From contig CAYNRU010000049.1 in NCBI GenBank assembly GCA_964399635.1, positions 49,416 through 113,415 on the forward strand: 64,000 bases of DNA. The letters are read 5' to 3'. The number at the start of each line of letters is the position of its first letter. Positions within the stretch are counted from its first letter, which is position 1. This DNA is from UBA4615 sp964399635. GTDB taxonomy: Bacteria; Pseudomonadota; Gammaproteobacteria; Burkholderiales; Burkholderiaceae_E. The translations under genes and the position numbers were made by a program. This document shows positions 14,479-23,230 of the stretch, piece after piece. Under the pieces are notes generated by a model that saw nothing but the letters and a program-made list of their open reading frames with translations, ran no database searches and was not told the DNA's origin.

Positions 14479-16485
14479 TCAGGCGGGCGCACCGACGCCG
14501 CGACCGGCCTTGGCCGCGGCGCGCGCGCTGCGATAGCGGCGGTCGGAGATCGCGATGAAGCCGCCGATGGCCATCATGAAACAGCCCGCCCAGATCCAGT
14601 CGACGAAGGGCTTGACCCAGGTCTTGATCGTCCAGCGCCCGTCGGGCAGCCGCTCGCCCAGCGCCACGTACAGGTCGCGGGTCAGCCCGGAGTCGATGGC
14701 CGCCTCGGTCATCACCATCTGCGTGGCGTTGTAGAAGCGCTTCTCGGGCAGGAGGTCGAACAGGGCGCGCCCCTCGCGCGACACCTGCACGCGGGCCTGC
14801 ACTGCGCGGTAGTTGGGGCCCTGCACCTCGCGCAGCTCGAGCATGCGCAGCTCGTAGTCGCGGACCGTGACCACCTCGCCCGGTCCGAGCGCCGCGTCGA
14901 TCTCGATCTCGAGCGTCTTGACGCAGGCCACGCCGATGCAGAAGACCCCGACGCCCGCATGCGCGACGATCATTCCCCAGAAGCCGCCGGGCAACGACCG
15001 CAGCCGGGCGCCCCAGCCGGGCGCCTTGACCTGCGAGGCGCGGTCGTGGATGGCGACCAGGCTCGCCGCGATCACCCACACGCCGAGGAAGATGCCGAGC
15101 GCGAACGCGATGCTGCCGAGCAGCGCGCCGCTCGCGCCGAAGCGCCCCGACGTGAAGGCCACCAGCAGCGTGGCCGCGACCGCGACCGCGAAGGCCCACT
15201 TGAGCCGTTGGGCGAGCTCGGGCACCGGTGCGTCGCGCCAGCGCGCGATCGGGCCGACGCCCATCAGGAAGGCCGCCGGCGCCATCACCGGGAAGAACAC
15301 CGCCTCGAAGTAGGGCGGGCCGACCGAGATCTTGCCCAGGCCCAGCGTGTCGAGCACCAGCGGATACAGGGTGCCGAGCAGCACCGAGCCCGCGGCCGTG
15401 GCCATCAGCACGTTGTTGGCGAGCAGGTAGCCCTCGCGCGAGCTGGCGCTGAAGGAGGCCGGCGCCACGTTACCGGCGAGGCCGGGGCCGCGCACCGCGA
15501 ACAGCACCAGCGAGCCGCCGACCACGATCACCAGGAACGCGAGGATGAAGACGCCGCGGGTCGGGTCGGTCGCGAAGGCGTGCACCGAGGTCAGCACGCC
15601 CGAGCGCACGAGGAATGTGCCGAGCAGCGACAGGCTGAACGCGGCGATCGCCAGCAGCATGGTCCAGGCCCTGAAGCCACCGCGGCGCTCGGTGACGATC
15701 AGCGAGTGGATCAGCGCCGTACCCACCAGCCAGGGCATGAAGGACGCGTTCTCGACCGGGTCCCAGAACCACCAGCCGCCCCAGCCGAGCTCGTAGTAGG
15801 CCCACGCGCTGCCCAACGCGATGCCCAGGGTCAGGAAGCCCCACGCGGCGGTGGTCCAGGGCCGCGCCCAGCGCGTCCAGGAGGCGTCGACACGTCCTCC
15901 CAGCATTGCCGCGATCGCGAACGCGAACGCCACCGAGAAGCCGACATAGCCCATGTAGAGCATGGGCGGGTGGATCACCATGCCCGGGTCCTGCAGCAGC
16001 GGGTTCAGGTCACGGCCGTCGGCGGGCGGGGGGAACTGGCGCAGGAAGGGATTGGACGTGAACAGCATGAAGGCGAGGAAGCCTGTCGCGATCAAGCCCA
16101 GCACGCCGATCACGCGCGCCCGGAACGCGTGGGGCAGCGCGCCGCCGAAGGCGTTGACCGCGGCGGTCCAGCCCGCGAGCATCAGCGCCCACATCAGCAG
16201 CGAGCCCTCATGGGAGCCCCAGGTGGCAGCGAAACGGTACTCGAGCGGCAGCTGCGAGTTGGAGTTGCTCGCGACGTTGACGACGGTGAAGTCGTTGGCG
16301 ACGAACGAGGCCGCCAGCGCGCCGAAGGCGAGCACGATCAGCGCGAACTGGGCGTTGGCCGCGTTGAAGCCGGTGCGCATCCAGGCGACGTCGGTGCGCA
16401 GGCCGCCGACCAGCCCGCCGATCGCCTGGGTCAGCGCGACCGCCAGCGACAGCCACAGCGCGAAGTGTCCGATCTCGGCGATCAT
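14479..16485 (-). CDS. ccmF: Cytochrome c heme lyase subunit CcmF
   Basis: 668-residue polytopic membrane protein with about 15 helices; together with CcmH/I it attaches heme to apocytochrome c. The heme-handling tryptophan-rich motif GWGGWWFWDPVENASFMPWL faces the periplasm. Conserved His-containing segments such as TWGSHEGSLLMWALMLAGW and VIHPPMLYMGYVGFSVAFAF are present, as is the soluble C-terminal loop (EVVTVRDYELRMLELREVQG). Start MIAEIGHFALWLSL overlaps the ccmE stop as ATGA. The frame is open far upstream, but only through the antisense of ccmE. Confidence 0.97.
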   Translation of the reverse strand: MIAEIGHFALWLSLAVALTQAIGGLVGGLRTDVAWMRTGFNAANAQFALIVLAFGALAASFVANDFTVVNVASNSNSQLPLEYRFAATWGSHEGSLLMWALMLAGWTAAVNAFGGALPHAFRARVIGVLGLIATGFLAFMLFTSNPFLRQFPPPADGRDLNPLLQDPGMVIHPPMLYMGYVGFSVAFAFAIAAMLGGRVDASWTRWARPWTTAAWGFLTLGIALGSAWAYYELGWGGWWFWDPVENASFMPWLVGTALIHSLIVTERRGGFRAWTMLLAIAAFSLSLLGTFLVRSGVLTSVHAFATDPTRGVFILAFLVIVVGGSLVLFAVRGPGLAGNVAPASFSASSREGYLLANNVLMATAAGSVLLGTLYPLVLDTLGLGKISVGPPYFEAVFFPVMAPAAFLMGVGPIARWRDAPVPELAQRLKWAFAVAVAATLLVAFTSGRFGASGALLGSIAFALGIFLGVWVIAASLVAIHDRASQVKAPGWGARLRSLPGGFWGMIVAHAGVGVFCIGVACVKTLEIEIDAALGPGEVVTVRDYELRMLELREVQGPNYRAVQARVQVSREGRALFDLLPEKRFYNATQMVMTEAAIDSGLTRDLYVALGERLPDGRWTIKTWVKPFVDWIWAGCFMMAIGGFIAISDRRYRSARAAAKAGRGVGAPA

Positions 16486-16964
16486 GGCTGCTTCACCGTG
16501 GCCGAGGATGTCGGGTGGCCGGCCTGCTTCAGCGCCTCGGCCGCCTCGGGCGGCATGTAGTTCTCGTCGTGCTTGGCCAGCACCTCGGCGGCCTTGAACA
16601 CGCCGTCGGGTCCGAGCGAGCCCTGCGCCACCACGCCCTTGCCCTCCTTGAACAGGTCGGGCAGCGTGCCGCGGTAGACCACCGGGATCGTCTTGGCGTT
16701 GTCGGTGACGCGAAAGCTCACGTCGAGCCCGTCGCGCTTGACGGAGCCCGGCTCCACCAGCCCGCCAACGCGAAAGGCCCGCCCCTGCGGCGCCTCGTTG
16801 CGAGCGATCTGCGTCGGCGTGAAGAAGAACACGATGTTGGAGGACAGCGCGTACAGGACCAGGCCGATCGCGGTCGCGATGACGGCGAGGCCGGCGACGA
16901 TCCAGGCGAGGCGCTTGCCGCGCGGCGTCATGCGTCGGGGGGCGGGTGGGCTTGCTGCGTTCAT
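16482..16964 (-). CDS. ccmE: Heme chaperone CcmE
   Basis: 160-residue periplasmic heme chaperone anchored by one helix (AWIVAGLAVIATAIGLVLYAL). The protein binds heme covalently through a histidine: the motif AKHDENYMPPE gives His132 and the axial Tyr136. The OB-fold core contains GRAFRVGGLVEPGSV and VVYRGTLPDLFKEGKGVVAQG, both family hallmarks. It forms a 4-base ATGA overlap with ccmF downstream and follows ccmD by 45 bases. The His-type rather than Cys-type motif is the ordinary proteobacterial form. Confidence 0.97.
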   Translation of the reverse strand: MNAASPPAPRRMTPRGKRLAWIVAGLAVIATAIGLVLYALSSNIVFFFTPTQIARNEAPQGRAFRVGGLVEPGSVKRDGLDVSFRVTDNAKTIPVVYRGTLPDLFKEGKGVVAQGSLGPDGVFKAAEVLAKHDENYMPPEAAEALKQAGHPTSSATVKQP

Positions 16965-17009
16965 CGGGGTGCTGCGTCCGATCGGTGGGGCGGGGTGGGA
17001 GCGCGCCGC

Positions 17010-17165
17010 TCAGGCGTCGCGCTCGTCTTCGTCGAAGTCGCGCTCGCGGGCGGCCCGTGCGAGCGCCGCGCGGCGGCGGCGCGCGAGCGCGAACACCTCC
17101 ATGGCGATGCACAGTGCCGCAAACGCATAGGCGACGGCGACGAAGGTCCAGTGGTGCTCGGTCAT
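17010..17165 (-). CDS. ccmD: Heme exporter protein CcmD
   Basis: A 51-residue single-span membrane peptide that stabilises the CcmABC complex and helps release holo-CcmE. It begins MTEHHWTFVAVAYAFAALCI, has one hydrophobic helix, and continues with the basic FALARRRRAALARAARERDF and an acidic tail (DEDERDA). It is too short for most gene finders. Evidence is the position between ccmC and ccmE, the ATGA overlap with ccmC (17162-17165), and the typical helix-then-arginine layout. Confidence 0.9.
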   Translation of the reverse strand: MTEHHWTFVAVAYAFAALCIAMEVFALARRRRAALARAARERDFDEDERDA

Positions 17166-17905
17166 GGGCCGGCCTCGCGGCTGGCCACCAGCTGCCGCAC
17201 CCAGCGGGTGTGGCGCTCGCGCTCGAGGATGATCGAGCGCACGCGATGCAGGGCGGCCGAGATCGCGTACATCCAGGCCGCCAGGCTCATCAGCATCATG
17301 CCGGTGAGCATCGTGGCCGCCATCTTGGGCGCCGTTGTGAGGCTGACGCTCGCGCCCTGGTGCAGGGTGTTCCACCAGCGCACCGAGAAGTAGATGATCG
17401 GCACGTTGACCACGCCGACCAGCAGCAGCAGCGCGCCCGCGCGGTCGCCGCGCTGCGTGTCCTCGATCGCGGCGACCAGCGCCATGTAGCCGAGGTACAG
17501 GAACAGCAGGATCAGCGTGGACGTGAGGCGGGCGTCCCAGACCCAGTAGGTGCCCCAGGTGGGCCGGCCCCAGACCGCGCCGGTCCAGAGCGCGATCGCG
17601 GCCATCAGCGCGCCGGTGGGCGCGAGCGCGCGGCACATCATCCCGGACAGCCGCGAGCGGAACACCAGCGTGAGCAGCGCGTAGCCGGCCATCACCAGAT
17701 AGATGAACATCGCCATCCAGGCCGAGGGCACGTGGATGAAGATGATCCGGTAGACCTCGCCCTGCTGGAAGTCGGCGGGCGCGATGCCGAAGCCCACGTA
17801 CATGCCTGCCGCGGCCAGCAGCACGGCTGCCGCGGCGAACCAGGGCACGAGGGTGCCCGCGAGCGGGTAGAAGGCTTGGGGCGCGGCGAAGCGAAAGACG
17901 TTCAT
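17162..17905 (-). CDS. ccmC: Heme transporter CcmC
   Basis: 247-residue, six-helix inner-membrane protein that presents heme to CcmE. The WWD-type motif WGRPTWGTYWVWDARLTS lies in the second periplasmic loop, flanked by the conserved His in RIIFIHVPSAWMAMF and in SVRWWNTLHQGASVS. Length matches E. coli CcmC (245). The stop overlaps the ccmD start, and the ATG lies 19 bases after the ccmB stop in the same operon. Confidence 0.97.
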   Translation of the reverse strand: MNVFRFAAPQAFYPLAGTLVPWFAAAAVLLAAAGMYVGFGIAPADFQQGEVYRIIFIHVPSAWMAMFIYLVMAGYALLTLVFRSRLSGMMCRALAPTGALMAAIALWTGAVWGRPTWGTYWVWDARLTSTLILLFLYLGYMALVAAIEDTQRGDRAGALLLLVGVVNVPIIYFSVRWWNTLHQGASVSLTTAPKMAATMLTGMMLMSLAAWMYAISAALHRVRSIILERERHTRWVRQLVASREAGP

Positions 17906-17924
17906 GCGACCAGACGTTATCCGG

Positions 17925-18599
17925 TCATTCGACCGAGATGCGGAGTGCCTGCGCTGCGACCGGGGGGGCCGCCAGCGCCACCACCAGCATACCAGCGGCC
18001 AGCAAGGAGAGATGGGCGTAGGGGGACAGGCCGGTGGCCTGCGCGTCCACCGCGCCGGCGCCGAACACCAGCACCGGCACGTACAGGGGCAGGCACAGCA
18101 GCGTCACGAGCGTGGGGCCGCCCTTCAGACCCAGAGTGAGCGCGCCGGCAATCGCGCCCAGACCCAGCAGCACCGGCGTGCCGAGCAGCAGCGACGCCAG
18201 CATCACCGGCAGGGTCTCGAGCGGCAGCGCGAACGCCAGCGCGAGCAGCGGCGTCACGACGATCAGCGGCAGCCCGGTCACCAGCCACGCAGCCAGCAGC
18301 TTGCCCGCGACGATCAGCGGCAGCGAGCGCCCGCTCGCGATCATGCCGTCCAGCGTGCCGTCCGCATGGTCGTGCTCGAACAGCCTGGGCAGCGCCAGCA
18401 TCACCGACAGCAGCGCCGCCACCCAGATGACGCCGGGGCCGATGCGCTGCAGCCACTCGCGCTGCGGGCCGATGGCCAGCGGGAACATCGCGCAGGCCAG
18501 CACGAAGAAGCCCAGCACGTTGAGCGCGTCGCCGCGCCGGCGCATGGCGAGCCGCAGGTCTCGGCGCAGCGCCCACCCGAGGGTGTCGAGCTCGGTCAT
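17925..18599 (-). CDS. ccmB: Heme exporter protein CcmB
   Basis: 224-residue, six-helix permease subunit of the CcmAB(CD) ABC complex that releases holo-CcmE from CcmC. It opens with the amphipathic RRDLRLAMRRRGDALNVLGF and carries the conserved FEHDHADGTLDGMIAS loop and GLKGGPTLVTLLCLPLYVPV. The ATG (18599) overlaps the ccmA stop as ATGA. Length is normal for the family (about 220). Confidence 0.96.
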   Translation of the reverse strand: MTELDTLGWALRRDLRLAMRRRGDALNVLGFFVLACAMFPLAIGPQREWLQRIGPGVIWVAALLSVMLALPRLFEHDHADGTLDGMIASGRSLPLIVAGKLLAAWLVTGLPLIVVTPLLALAFALPLETLPVMLASLLLGTPVLLGLGAIAGALTLGLKGGPTLVTLLCLPLYVPVLVFGAGAVDAQATGLSPYAHLSLLAAGMLVVALAAPPVAAQALRISVE

Positions 18600-19345
18600 G
18601 GCGCGGGGGCGGCGCCCGCGGCGGCGTCGGCAGGCGCGCCCGGTGCGCCGGCGGGCAGGGGCGCGAAGGTGTCGAGCCGCAATTCGCGCACGCGACCGGA
18701 GCCGGCGACTACGGGCAGGTGCGTGGCGACGATCGCGCCGCCCCCGCGCGCGAGGTGCGCGTCGAGCATGCGCTGCAGCAGCGCGGTGCCCTCGGCGTCC
18801 AGGGCCGCGCTCGGCTCGTCCATCAACCACAGCGGCCGCACCGGCGCCTGCAGCGCGAGCGCGAACCGGGCGAGCTGCAGCCGCTGCTTCTGGCCCTGCG
18901 ACAGCCGTCGGGTCTCGATGTCGCGGTGGCGCGCCAGGCCTACCTCGGCCAGCGCCCCGGCGAGCGCGCCTGGCGCGCCGGCAGGCAGGTGCTCGAGTGT
19001 GCCGTCGAGCCCGGCCGCGAGCGAAAGGTTCTCGAGCGCGGTCAGCTCGGCCTTCGCGCCGCCGGCGTGCCCCTGGTAGAGCGCGAGCGCGCAGACCTCG
19101 CGTCCGCGCGCGAGCCGGGCAGGGTGCCCGAGGGTGAGCCGCCCGGCCGCCAGCGGCGCCAGGCCCAGCAGCGCGCGCAGCAGGCTGCTCTTGCCCGATC
19201 CGTTGGGGCCGAGCAGGAGCAGCAGGTCGCACGGCTCGAGCTCGAACGACAGGTTGCGGAACAGGCGGCGCCCCCCACGCGCGAGCGCGAGCCCCTCGCC
19301 CGCGAGCCCGCCGAAGCCGGCCAGCGCGGTCGGGGCCGGGCTCAA
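18596..19345 (-). CDS. ccmA: Cytochrome c biogenesis ATP-binding protein CcmA
   Basis: 249-residue ABC ATPase powering CcmB-dependent release of holo-CcmE. Walker A is GPNGSGKSS (from residue 46), the signature motif is RRLSQGQKQRLQLAR, Walker B is LWLMDEPSAALD, and the H-loop is IVATHLP. About 40 residues longer than E. coli CcmA (207): the extra part is a C-terminal tail rich in Ala, Pro and Gly (PLPAGAPGAPADAAAGAA) of no obvious function. ATGA overlaps join it to ccmI upstream and ccmB downstream, showing tight translational coupling. Confidence 0.96.
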   Translation of the reverse strand: MSPAPTALAGFGGLAGEGLALARGGRRLFRNLSFELEPCDLLLLLGPNGSGKSSLLRALLGLAPLAAGRLTLGHPARLARGREVCALALYQGHAGGAKAELTALENLSLAAGLDGTLEHLPAGAPGALAGALAEVGLARHRDIETRRLSQGQKQRLQLARFALALQAPVRPLWLMDEPSAALDAEGTALLQRMLDAHLARGGGAIVATHLPVVAGSGRVRELRLDTFAPLPAGAPGAPADAAAGAAPAP

Positions 19346-20697
19346 TCCACCACCGCGTCGATCAGCACGCGCAGGCCGGCGGCGCCGGGGCTGACCGGCT
19401 GCGAGGCGCCCTGCAGGTCGCCGGAGCGCGCGGCGGCCTCGCCGCTGCGCGAGACGCGCGCGATGATCACGACGCGGGTGCCGGGCGGCACCGTCGAGAG
19501 CCGGGCCGCCGGACTCATCGACTGGCGGTCATCGAGCGTGAAGTCGAGCGGCAGGTCGGCGCCGCGCGCCCGCAGCACCGCCACCGGCGGGCCGACCGGC
19601 GTGCCCTGGTCGTCGAGCGTGCGGGCCACGACGAACAGCGTGTCCTCGGGCCGCAATCGCGCGCCGAGCGAGCGCTCGAGCTCGATGCGGCCGGCCAGGG
19701 TGCCGGTCCCGCCCGCGGGGGCCGGCGCCGCCGCGGGGCCGGAGGCAGACGCGCCCGTCGCGGGCGGCGCGCCCTGCACCGGCGGGGCGCCGCCGGCCGC
19801 CGTCTCCGGCGGGCGCTGCGCCGCGATGCGCGGCGGGCGGCCGGCCTCGAGGTCGGCCACGAAGCCGGCCACCTGACGCGCCTGCTCGGAGTCGGCGGGC
19901 AGCACGTCGAGCAGCGTCTTCCAGTGGGCGATGGCCGCCGGCGTGTTGCGCTGCGTGACCTCGTAGGCCCCGGCCAGCGCCAGCGCCTTGGGATTGCGCG
20001 GGTCGATCCGCAGGGCTTCTCGGATCAGCGCGATCGGGCGGCCCTCGAGCACCGCGCCCTGGGCCTGGGCGGTGGCGTCGGCGAGATCGACCCGGGCCTG
20101 GGCGTCGTCCGGCAGCAGCGCGAGCGCGCGCTCGTAGGCCGCCCGCGCTTCCTCAGGCTTGCCGCGCGCGAGCTCGGCGCGCCCGAGCAGGCGCCAGCCG
20201 TCAGCCGCCTTCGGGTCGTCGGCGAGGCGCTTGCGCAGGTCGGTCACCAGTTCGTCGAGCGTCGCGGGCTCGCCCGCGCTGGCAGCGCGGAACTCCGGGG
20301 ACGCGGCCTCCGGGGCGCCGGCCAGCAGGTAGAACGCGAAGGTGGGCAGTACCAGCACCAGCCCGAGCAGCAGGGCGGCGAGCGGCCGGCGCGATGGGGC
20401 GGGGCGCGCGGCGGGCGCCGCCCCGGGCACGCCGGCCTCGAGCTGCGCGGGGAGCTCCGACTCGGCCTGGGCTGCGAACTCGGCGAGCGCGGCGCGCCGC
20501 TCGGGCGCATCCAGGGGCAGGTGCGACAGCGCGGCGTCCAGCTCGCGACGCCGCTCGCGCAGCACCATCAGCGCGACCGCCGCGGTGTCGTCCGGGGCGC
20601 CGGCCGGCGCACGACGCAGCAGCGGCCACAACACGTAGGCCGCGACGGTGGCGACGACCGCGATCAGCAGGGCGATGAGGATGATCGGGGCGGTCAC
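19342..20697 (-). CDS. ccmI: Apocytochrome c chaperone CcmI (CycH), first gene of the ccm operon
   Basis: 451 residues. A first helix (IILIALLIAVVATVAAYVLWPLL) and a second (LAALLLGLVLVLPTFAFYLLAG) flank a cytoplasmic helical loop with VLRERRRELDAAL, the standard CcmI-1 layout. TPR repeats follow at about residues 145-280 (DGWRLLGRAELARGKPEEAR, ALLPDDAQARVDLADA, NPKALALAGAYEVT). The periplasmic C-terminal domain (LAGRIELERSLGARLRPEDT onward) binds apocytochrome c tails. What is unusual is position: it is the promoter-proximal gene ahead of ccmA, with an ATGA overlap, instead of following ccmH. Confidence 0.93.
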   Translation of the reverse strand: MTAPIILIALLIAVVATVAAYVLWPLLRRAPAGAPDDTAAVALMVLRERRRELDAALSHLPLDAPERRAALAEFAAQAESELPAQLEAGVPGAAPAARPAPSRRPLAALLLGLVLVLPTFAFYLLAGAPEAASPEFRAASAGEPATLDELVTDLRKRLADDPKAADGWRLLGRAELARGKPEEARAAYERALALLPDDAQARVDLADATAQAQGAVLEGRPIALIREALRIDPRNPKALALAGAYEVTQRNTPAAIAHWKTLLDVLPADSEQARQVAGFVADLEAGRPPRIAAQRPPETAAGGAPPVQGAPPATGASASGPAAAPAPAGGTGTLAGRIELERSLGARLRPEDTLFVVARTLDDQGTPVGPPVAVLRARGADLPLDFTLDDRQSMSPAARLSTVPPGTRVVIIARVSRSGEAAARSGDLQGASQPVSPGAAGLRVLIDAVVD

Positions 20698-20794
20698 GGG
20701 AGGGCGCCATCCTGGCTATGGTCAACCTTCGATTCTCCCATGCTGCCGGCCGGTGCATCAAACGCCCCGCCTGGCGTCGGGGGATGGTGGCCGG

Positions 20795-22003
20795 TCAGGG
20801 CTGCGACAGCGCTCGCGCCTGCGCGAGCCTGAGCAGCAGCGCCGCGCCCAGCCCGGTTGCCACGAGCGCCCAGAGGCCCAGCCGGTAGTCGCCGGTGAGC
20901 GTCCACAGCGATGCGAGCAGGACCGGCCCCAGGCTGCGGGCGATCGCCGAGGGCAGCGACTGCAGGCCGGTCAGCGCGGCGACCCGGTCGCGGCTCACGT
21001 ACTGCGCGATCGCCGTCGCCTTGACGATCGTGATCAGGCCGTTGCCCACGCCGTAGCAGGCGGCGAACGCGAGCGCCGCGCCCACGCTGCCGCTGCCGGC
21101 CAGCAGCAGCGCGACCGAGGCCGGCAGCAGCAGCGGGATCGCGCGGTCGAGGTGCCGCGGGTCGATCCGGCCCTCGAACGCGAACAGCACCAGCCGACCC
21201 GCGACCTGCATCGCGCCGATGCTCGCCGGCACCGCGATCGCCCAGGCGGGCGGCAGGCCGCGCTCGCTCAGCAGCGGCACCATGTGCGCGGACAGCGCCG
21301 ACGTGAAGGCCATGAACCCGACCAGGAAGCCGGTGATCAGCAGGAAGGCCGGCGAGGTCGCCAACTCGCGCAGCGTCGGCGAACGCCGCCCAGGCGCGCC
21401 CGCGGCGTCCCCGGGCGCGTCGCCGGGCCCGCCGCGGGCGGGTGGCTCGCCCGCCAGCATCCGCAGGTGGATCGGCAGGCACAGCAGCAGGTGCAGCGCG
21501 GCCAGCGCGGTGCAGGTGGGGCGCCAGCCTAGCTGCTCGATCAGCAGCGCCGACAGCGGGATGAAGACCGTGGACGCGAGCCCGCCGAGGAAGGTCATCG
21601 CGATCAGCGAGCGCCGGTAGTCGGTGGGCCAGCGCCGGATCAGGATCGCGAACGCCGGCTCGTACAGCGTGGCGGCCATCGCGGCGCCCAGCCCGATCCA
21701 GACCGCATACAGGCCCAGGGCCCCGTCGATGTGGCCGTGCGCGAGCAGCAGCAGGCCGGCCAGCAGCGAGCCCCCAGCCATCACGGCCCGGCCGTGGCCG
21801 CGGTCGATCCAGCCGCCCACCAGCAGGCCGGCCACGCCGCTCGACAGCAGTGCGGCGCTGAACGCGCCGCTGACCGCGACCCGCGACAGCCCGAGCTCGC
21901 GCTCGAGCTCCGGCATCAGCAGCGAGAAGGTGTAGTAGAGCGTACCCCACGACACCAGCTGCGCGAGCGACATCGCGCCGACCCAGGCCGCTCGCGCGTC
22001 CAT
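20795..22003 (-). CDS. Major facilitator superfamily transporter
   Basis: 402 residues with 12 predicted helices and a long loop in the middle (GEPPARGGPGDAPGDAAGAP, about residue 195). The MFS motif A-like loop between helices 2 and 3 is GGWIDRGHGRAVMAGGSLL. Helix 1 begins SLAQLVSWGTLYYTFSLLMP, which resembles the oxalate/formate antiporter-like and monocarboxylate-type MFS group found often in Burkholderiales. Substrate is unknown. The ATG at 22003 is 29 bases after the stop of the aldo/keto reductase gene on the same strand, so the two are likely co-transcribed. Confidence 0.9.
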   Translation of the reverse strand: MDARAAWVGAMSLAQLVSWGTLYYTFSLLMPELERELGLSRVAVSGAFSAALLSSGVAGLLVGGWIDRGHGRAVMAGGSLLAGLLLLAHGHIDGALGLYAVWIGLGAAMAATLYEPAFAILIRRWPTDYRRSLIAMTFLGGLASTVFIPLSALLIEQLGWRPTCTALAALHLLLCLPIHLRMLAGEPPARGGPGDAPGDAAGAPGRRSPTLRELATSPAFLLITGFLVGFMAFTSALSAHMVPLLSERGLPPAWAIAVPASIGAMQVAGRLVLFAFEGRIDPRHLDRAIPLLLPASVALLLAGSGSVGAALAFAACYGVGNGLITIVKATAIAQYVSRDRVAALTGLQSLPSAIARSLGPVLLASLWTLTGDYRLGLWALVATGLGAALLLRLAQARALSQP

Positions 22004-22032
22004 GCCGTCGGATCCGCGCGCAGTCCGACCGC

Positions 22033-23043
22033 TCAGGCCGAGAAGGTCGGACGCCCCTCGAGCGGGTAGGCGGGGTCGTTGTAGCCGGGCGTGCTCGGAT
22101 GGCCCGTGGCGACCATCGCGTCGATCAGCGCCTCGTCCTCGGGGCCGAACACCGCCTCGTGCCCGCCCAGGTATTCGCGCATCTGCTCGAGCGTGCGCGG
22201 CCCGACGATCGCCGAGGTGACGAACCGGTTGTTGAGCACCCAGGCGACCGCGAACTGGGTCGGGGTCATGCCGCGCGCGCGCGCGTGGTCGGCGACGCGC
22301 TGCGCGAGCACGAGCGACTCCTCGCGCCACTCGGTCTGCATGATGCGACGGTCGCCGCGCGCGGCGCGCGAGTCCTGCGGCGGCGCCTCGCCCGGCCTGT
22401 ACTTGCCGGCGAGCACGCCGCGGGCGATCGGGGAGTAGGACGCGACGCCGATGCCGTAGTGACCGCAGGCCGGCAGCACCTCGACCTCGGGCATCCGGTT
22501 GAAGGCGTTGTAGTAGGGCTGGCAGACGGCCGGGGTCGGCATGCCGGCCTCGCGGCAGAGGTTGACGATCTCGGCGATGCGCCACGCGCGGTGGTTGGAG
22601 ACCCCCAGGTAGCGGACCTTGCCCGCGCGGACGATGTCGGCGACGGCGCTGATCGTCTCGGCGAGCGGGGTGTGGTGGTCCTCGTTGTGCAGGTACCAGA
22701 TGTCCACGTGGTCCGTACCCAGCCGGGCGAGCGACTCGTCGATCGCCTGGTTGAGCCAGCGCCGGGACAGGCCGCGCCGGTTGCGCTCGGTGCCCATCGG
22801 GTTGGCGACCTTGGTCGCGAGCACCCATCGGTTGCGGTCCTCGGCGATGGCCCGGCCGGTGATGCGCTCGGAGGCGCCTTCGGCGTAGACGTCGGCGGTA
22901 TCGATGAAGTTCACGCCCGCATCGCGGCAGGCGGCGACGATCTCGAAGGCGTCGGCCTCGCTGGTGCGGTCGCCGAACATCATGGTGCCGAGGCACACGG
23001 TGGAGACCGAGACGCCGCTGCGGCCGAGGAGACGGTGGTTCAT
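22033..23043 (-). CDS. Aldo/keto reductase
   Basis: 336-residue NADPH-dependent (beta/alpha)8-barrel oxidoreductase. Active-site residues are visible as Asp/Tyr in VNFIDTADVYAEGASE, Lys in WVLATKVANPMG and His in DIWYLHNEDHHTPLAE. NADP-binding is suggested by SAIVGPRTLEQMREYLG. The frame remains open to 23496, but MNHRLLGRSGVSVSTVCLGT at 23043 is the canonical start and has AGGAG 11 bases upstream. It is divergent from the OtsA-like gene and shares a 187-bp intergenic region with it. Substrate not predictable; groups with AKR11/12-type 'general stress' reductases. Confidence 0.94.
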   Translation of the reverse strand: MNHRLLGRSGVSVSTVCLGTMMFGDRTSEADAFEIVAACRDAGVNFIDTADVYAEGASERITGRAIAEDRNRWVLATKVANPMGTERNRRGLSRRWLNQAIDESLARLGTDHVDIWYLHNEDHHTPLAETISAVADIVRAGKVRYLGVSNHRAWRIAEIVNLCREAGMPTPAVCQPYYNAFNRMPEVEVLPACGHYGIGVASYSPIARGVLAGKYRPGEAPPQDSRAARGDRRIMQTEWREESLVLAQRVADHARARGMTPTQFAVAWVLNNRFVTSAIVGPRTLEQMREYLGGHEAVFGPEDEALIDAMVATGHPSTPGYNDPAYPLEGRPTFSA

Positions 23044-23230
23044 GGTGGGGTGCTCCTGCTGGATCGGGTGCGGGACTGCGGACCGCCGGACCTGCGCGGG
23101 CCGCCCTGCCGGCATTGTCCTATGAACCGGTGCGGGCACGGCGATTGCTCCCGGCCGGACCACCCCGTTTTCGGGAATCCGACCGGCGTTGCGGGTATGC
23201 TCGCCACTGAGCGCCTCCCAGGAGCATCCG

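Noticed and set aside
14164..16560. 798-codon open frame on the plus strand
   Set aside because: Antisense to ccmG and ccmF; composition (repeated His, Gln, Arg, Glu) is an artefact of high GC, with no recognisable domain.
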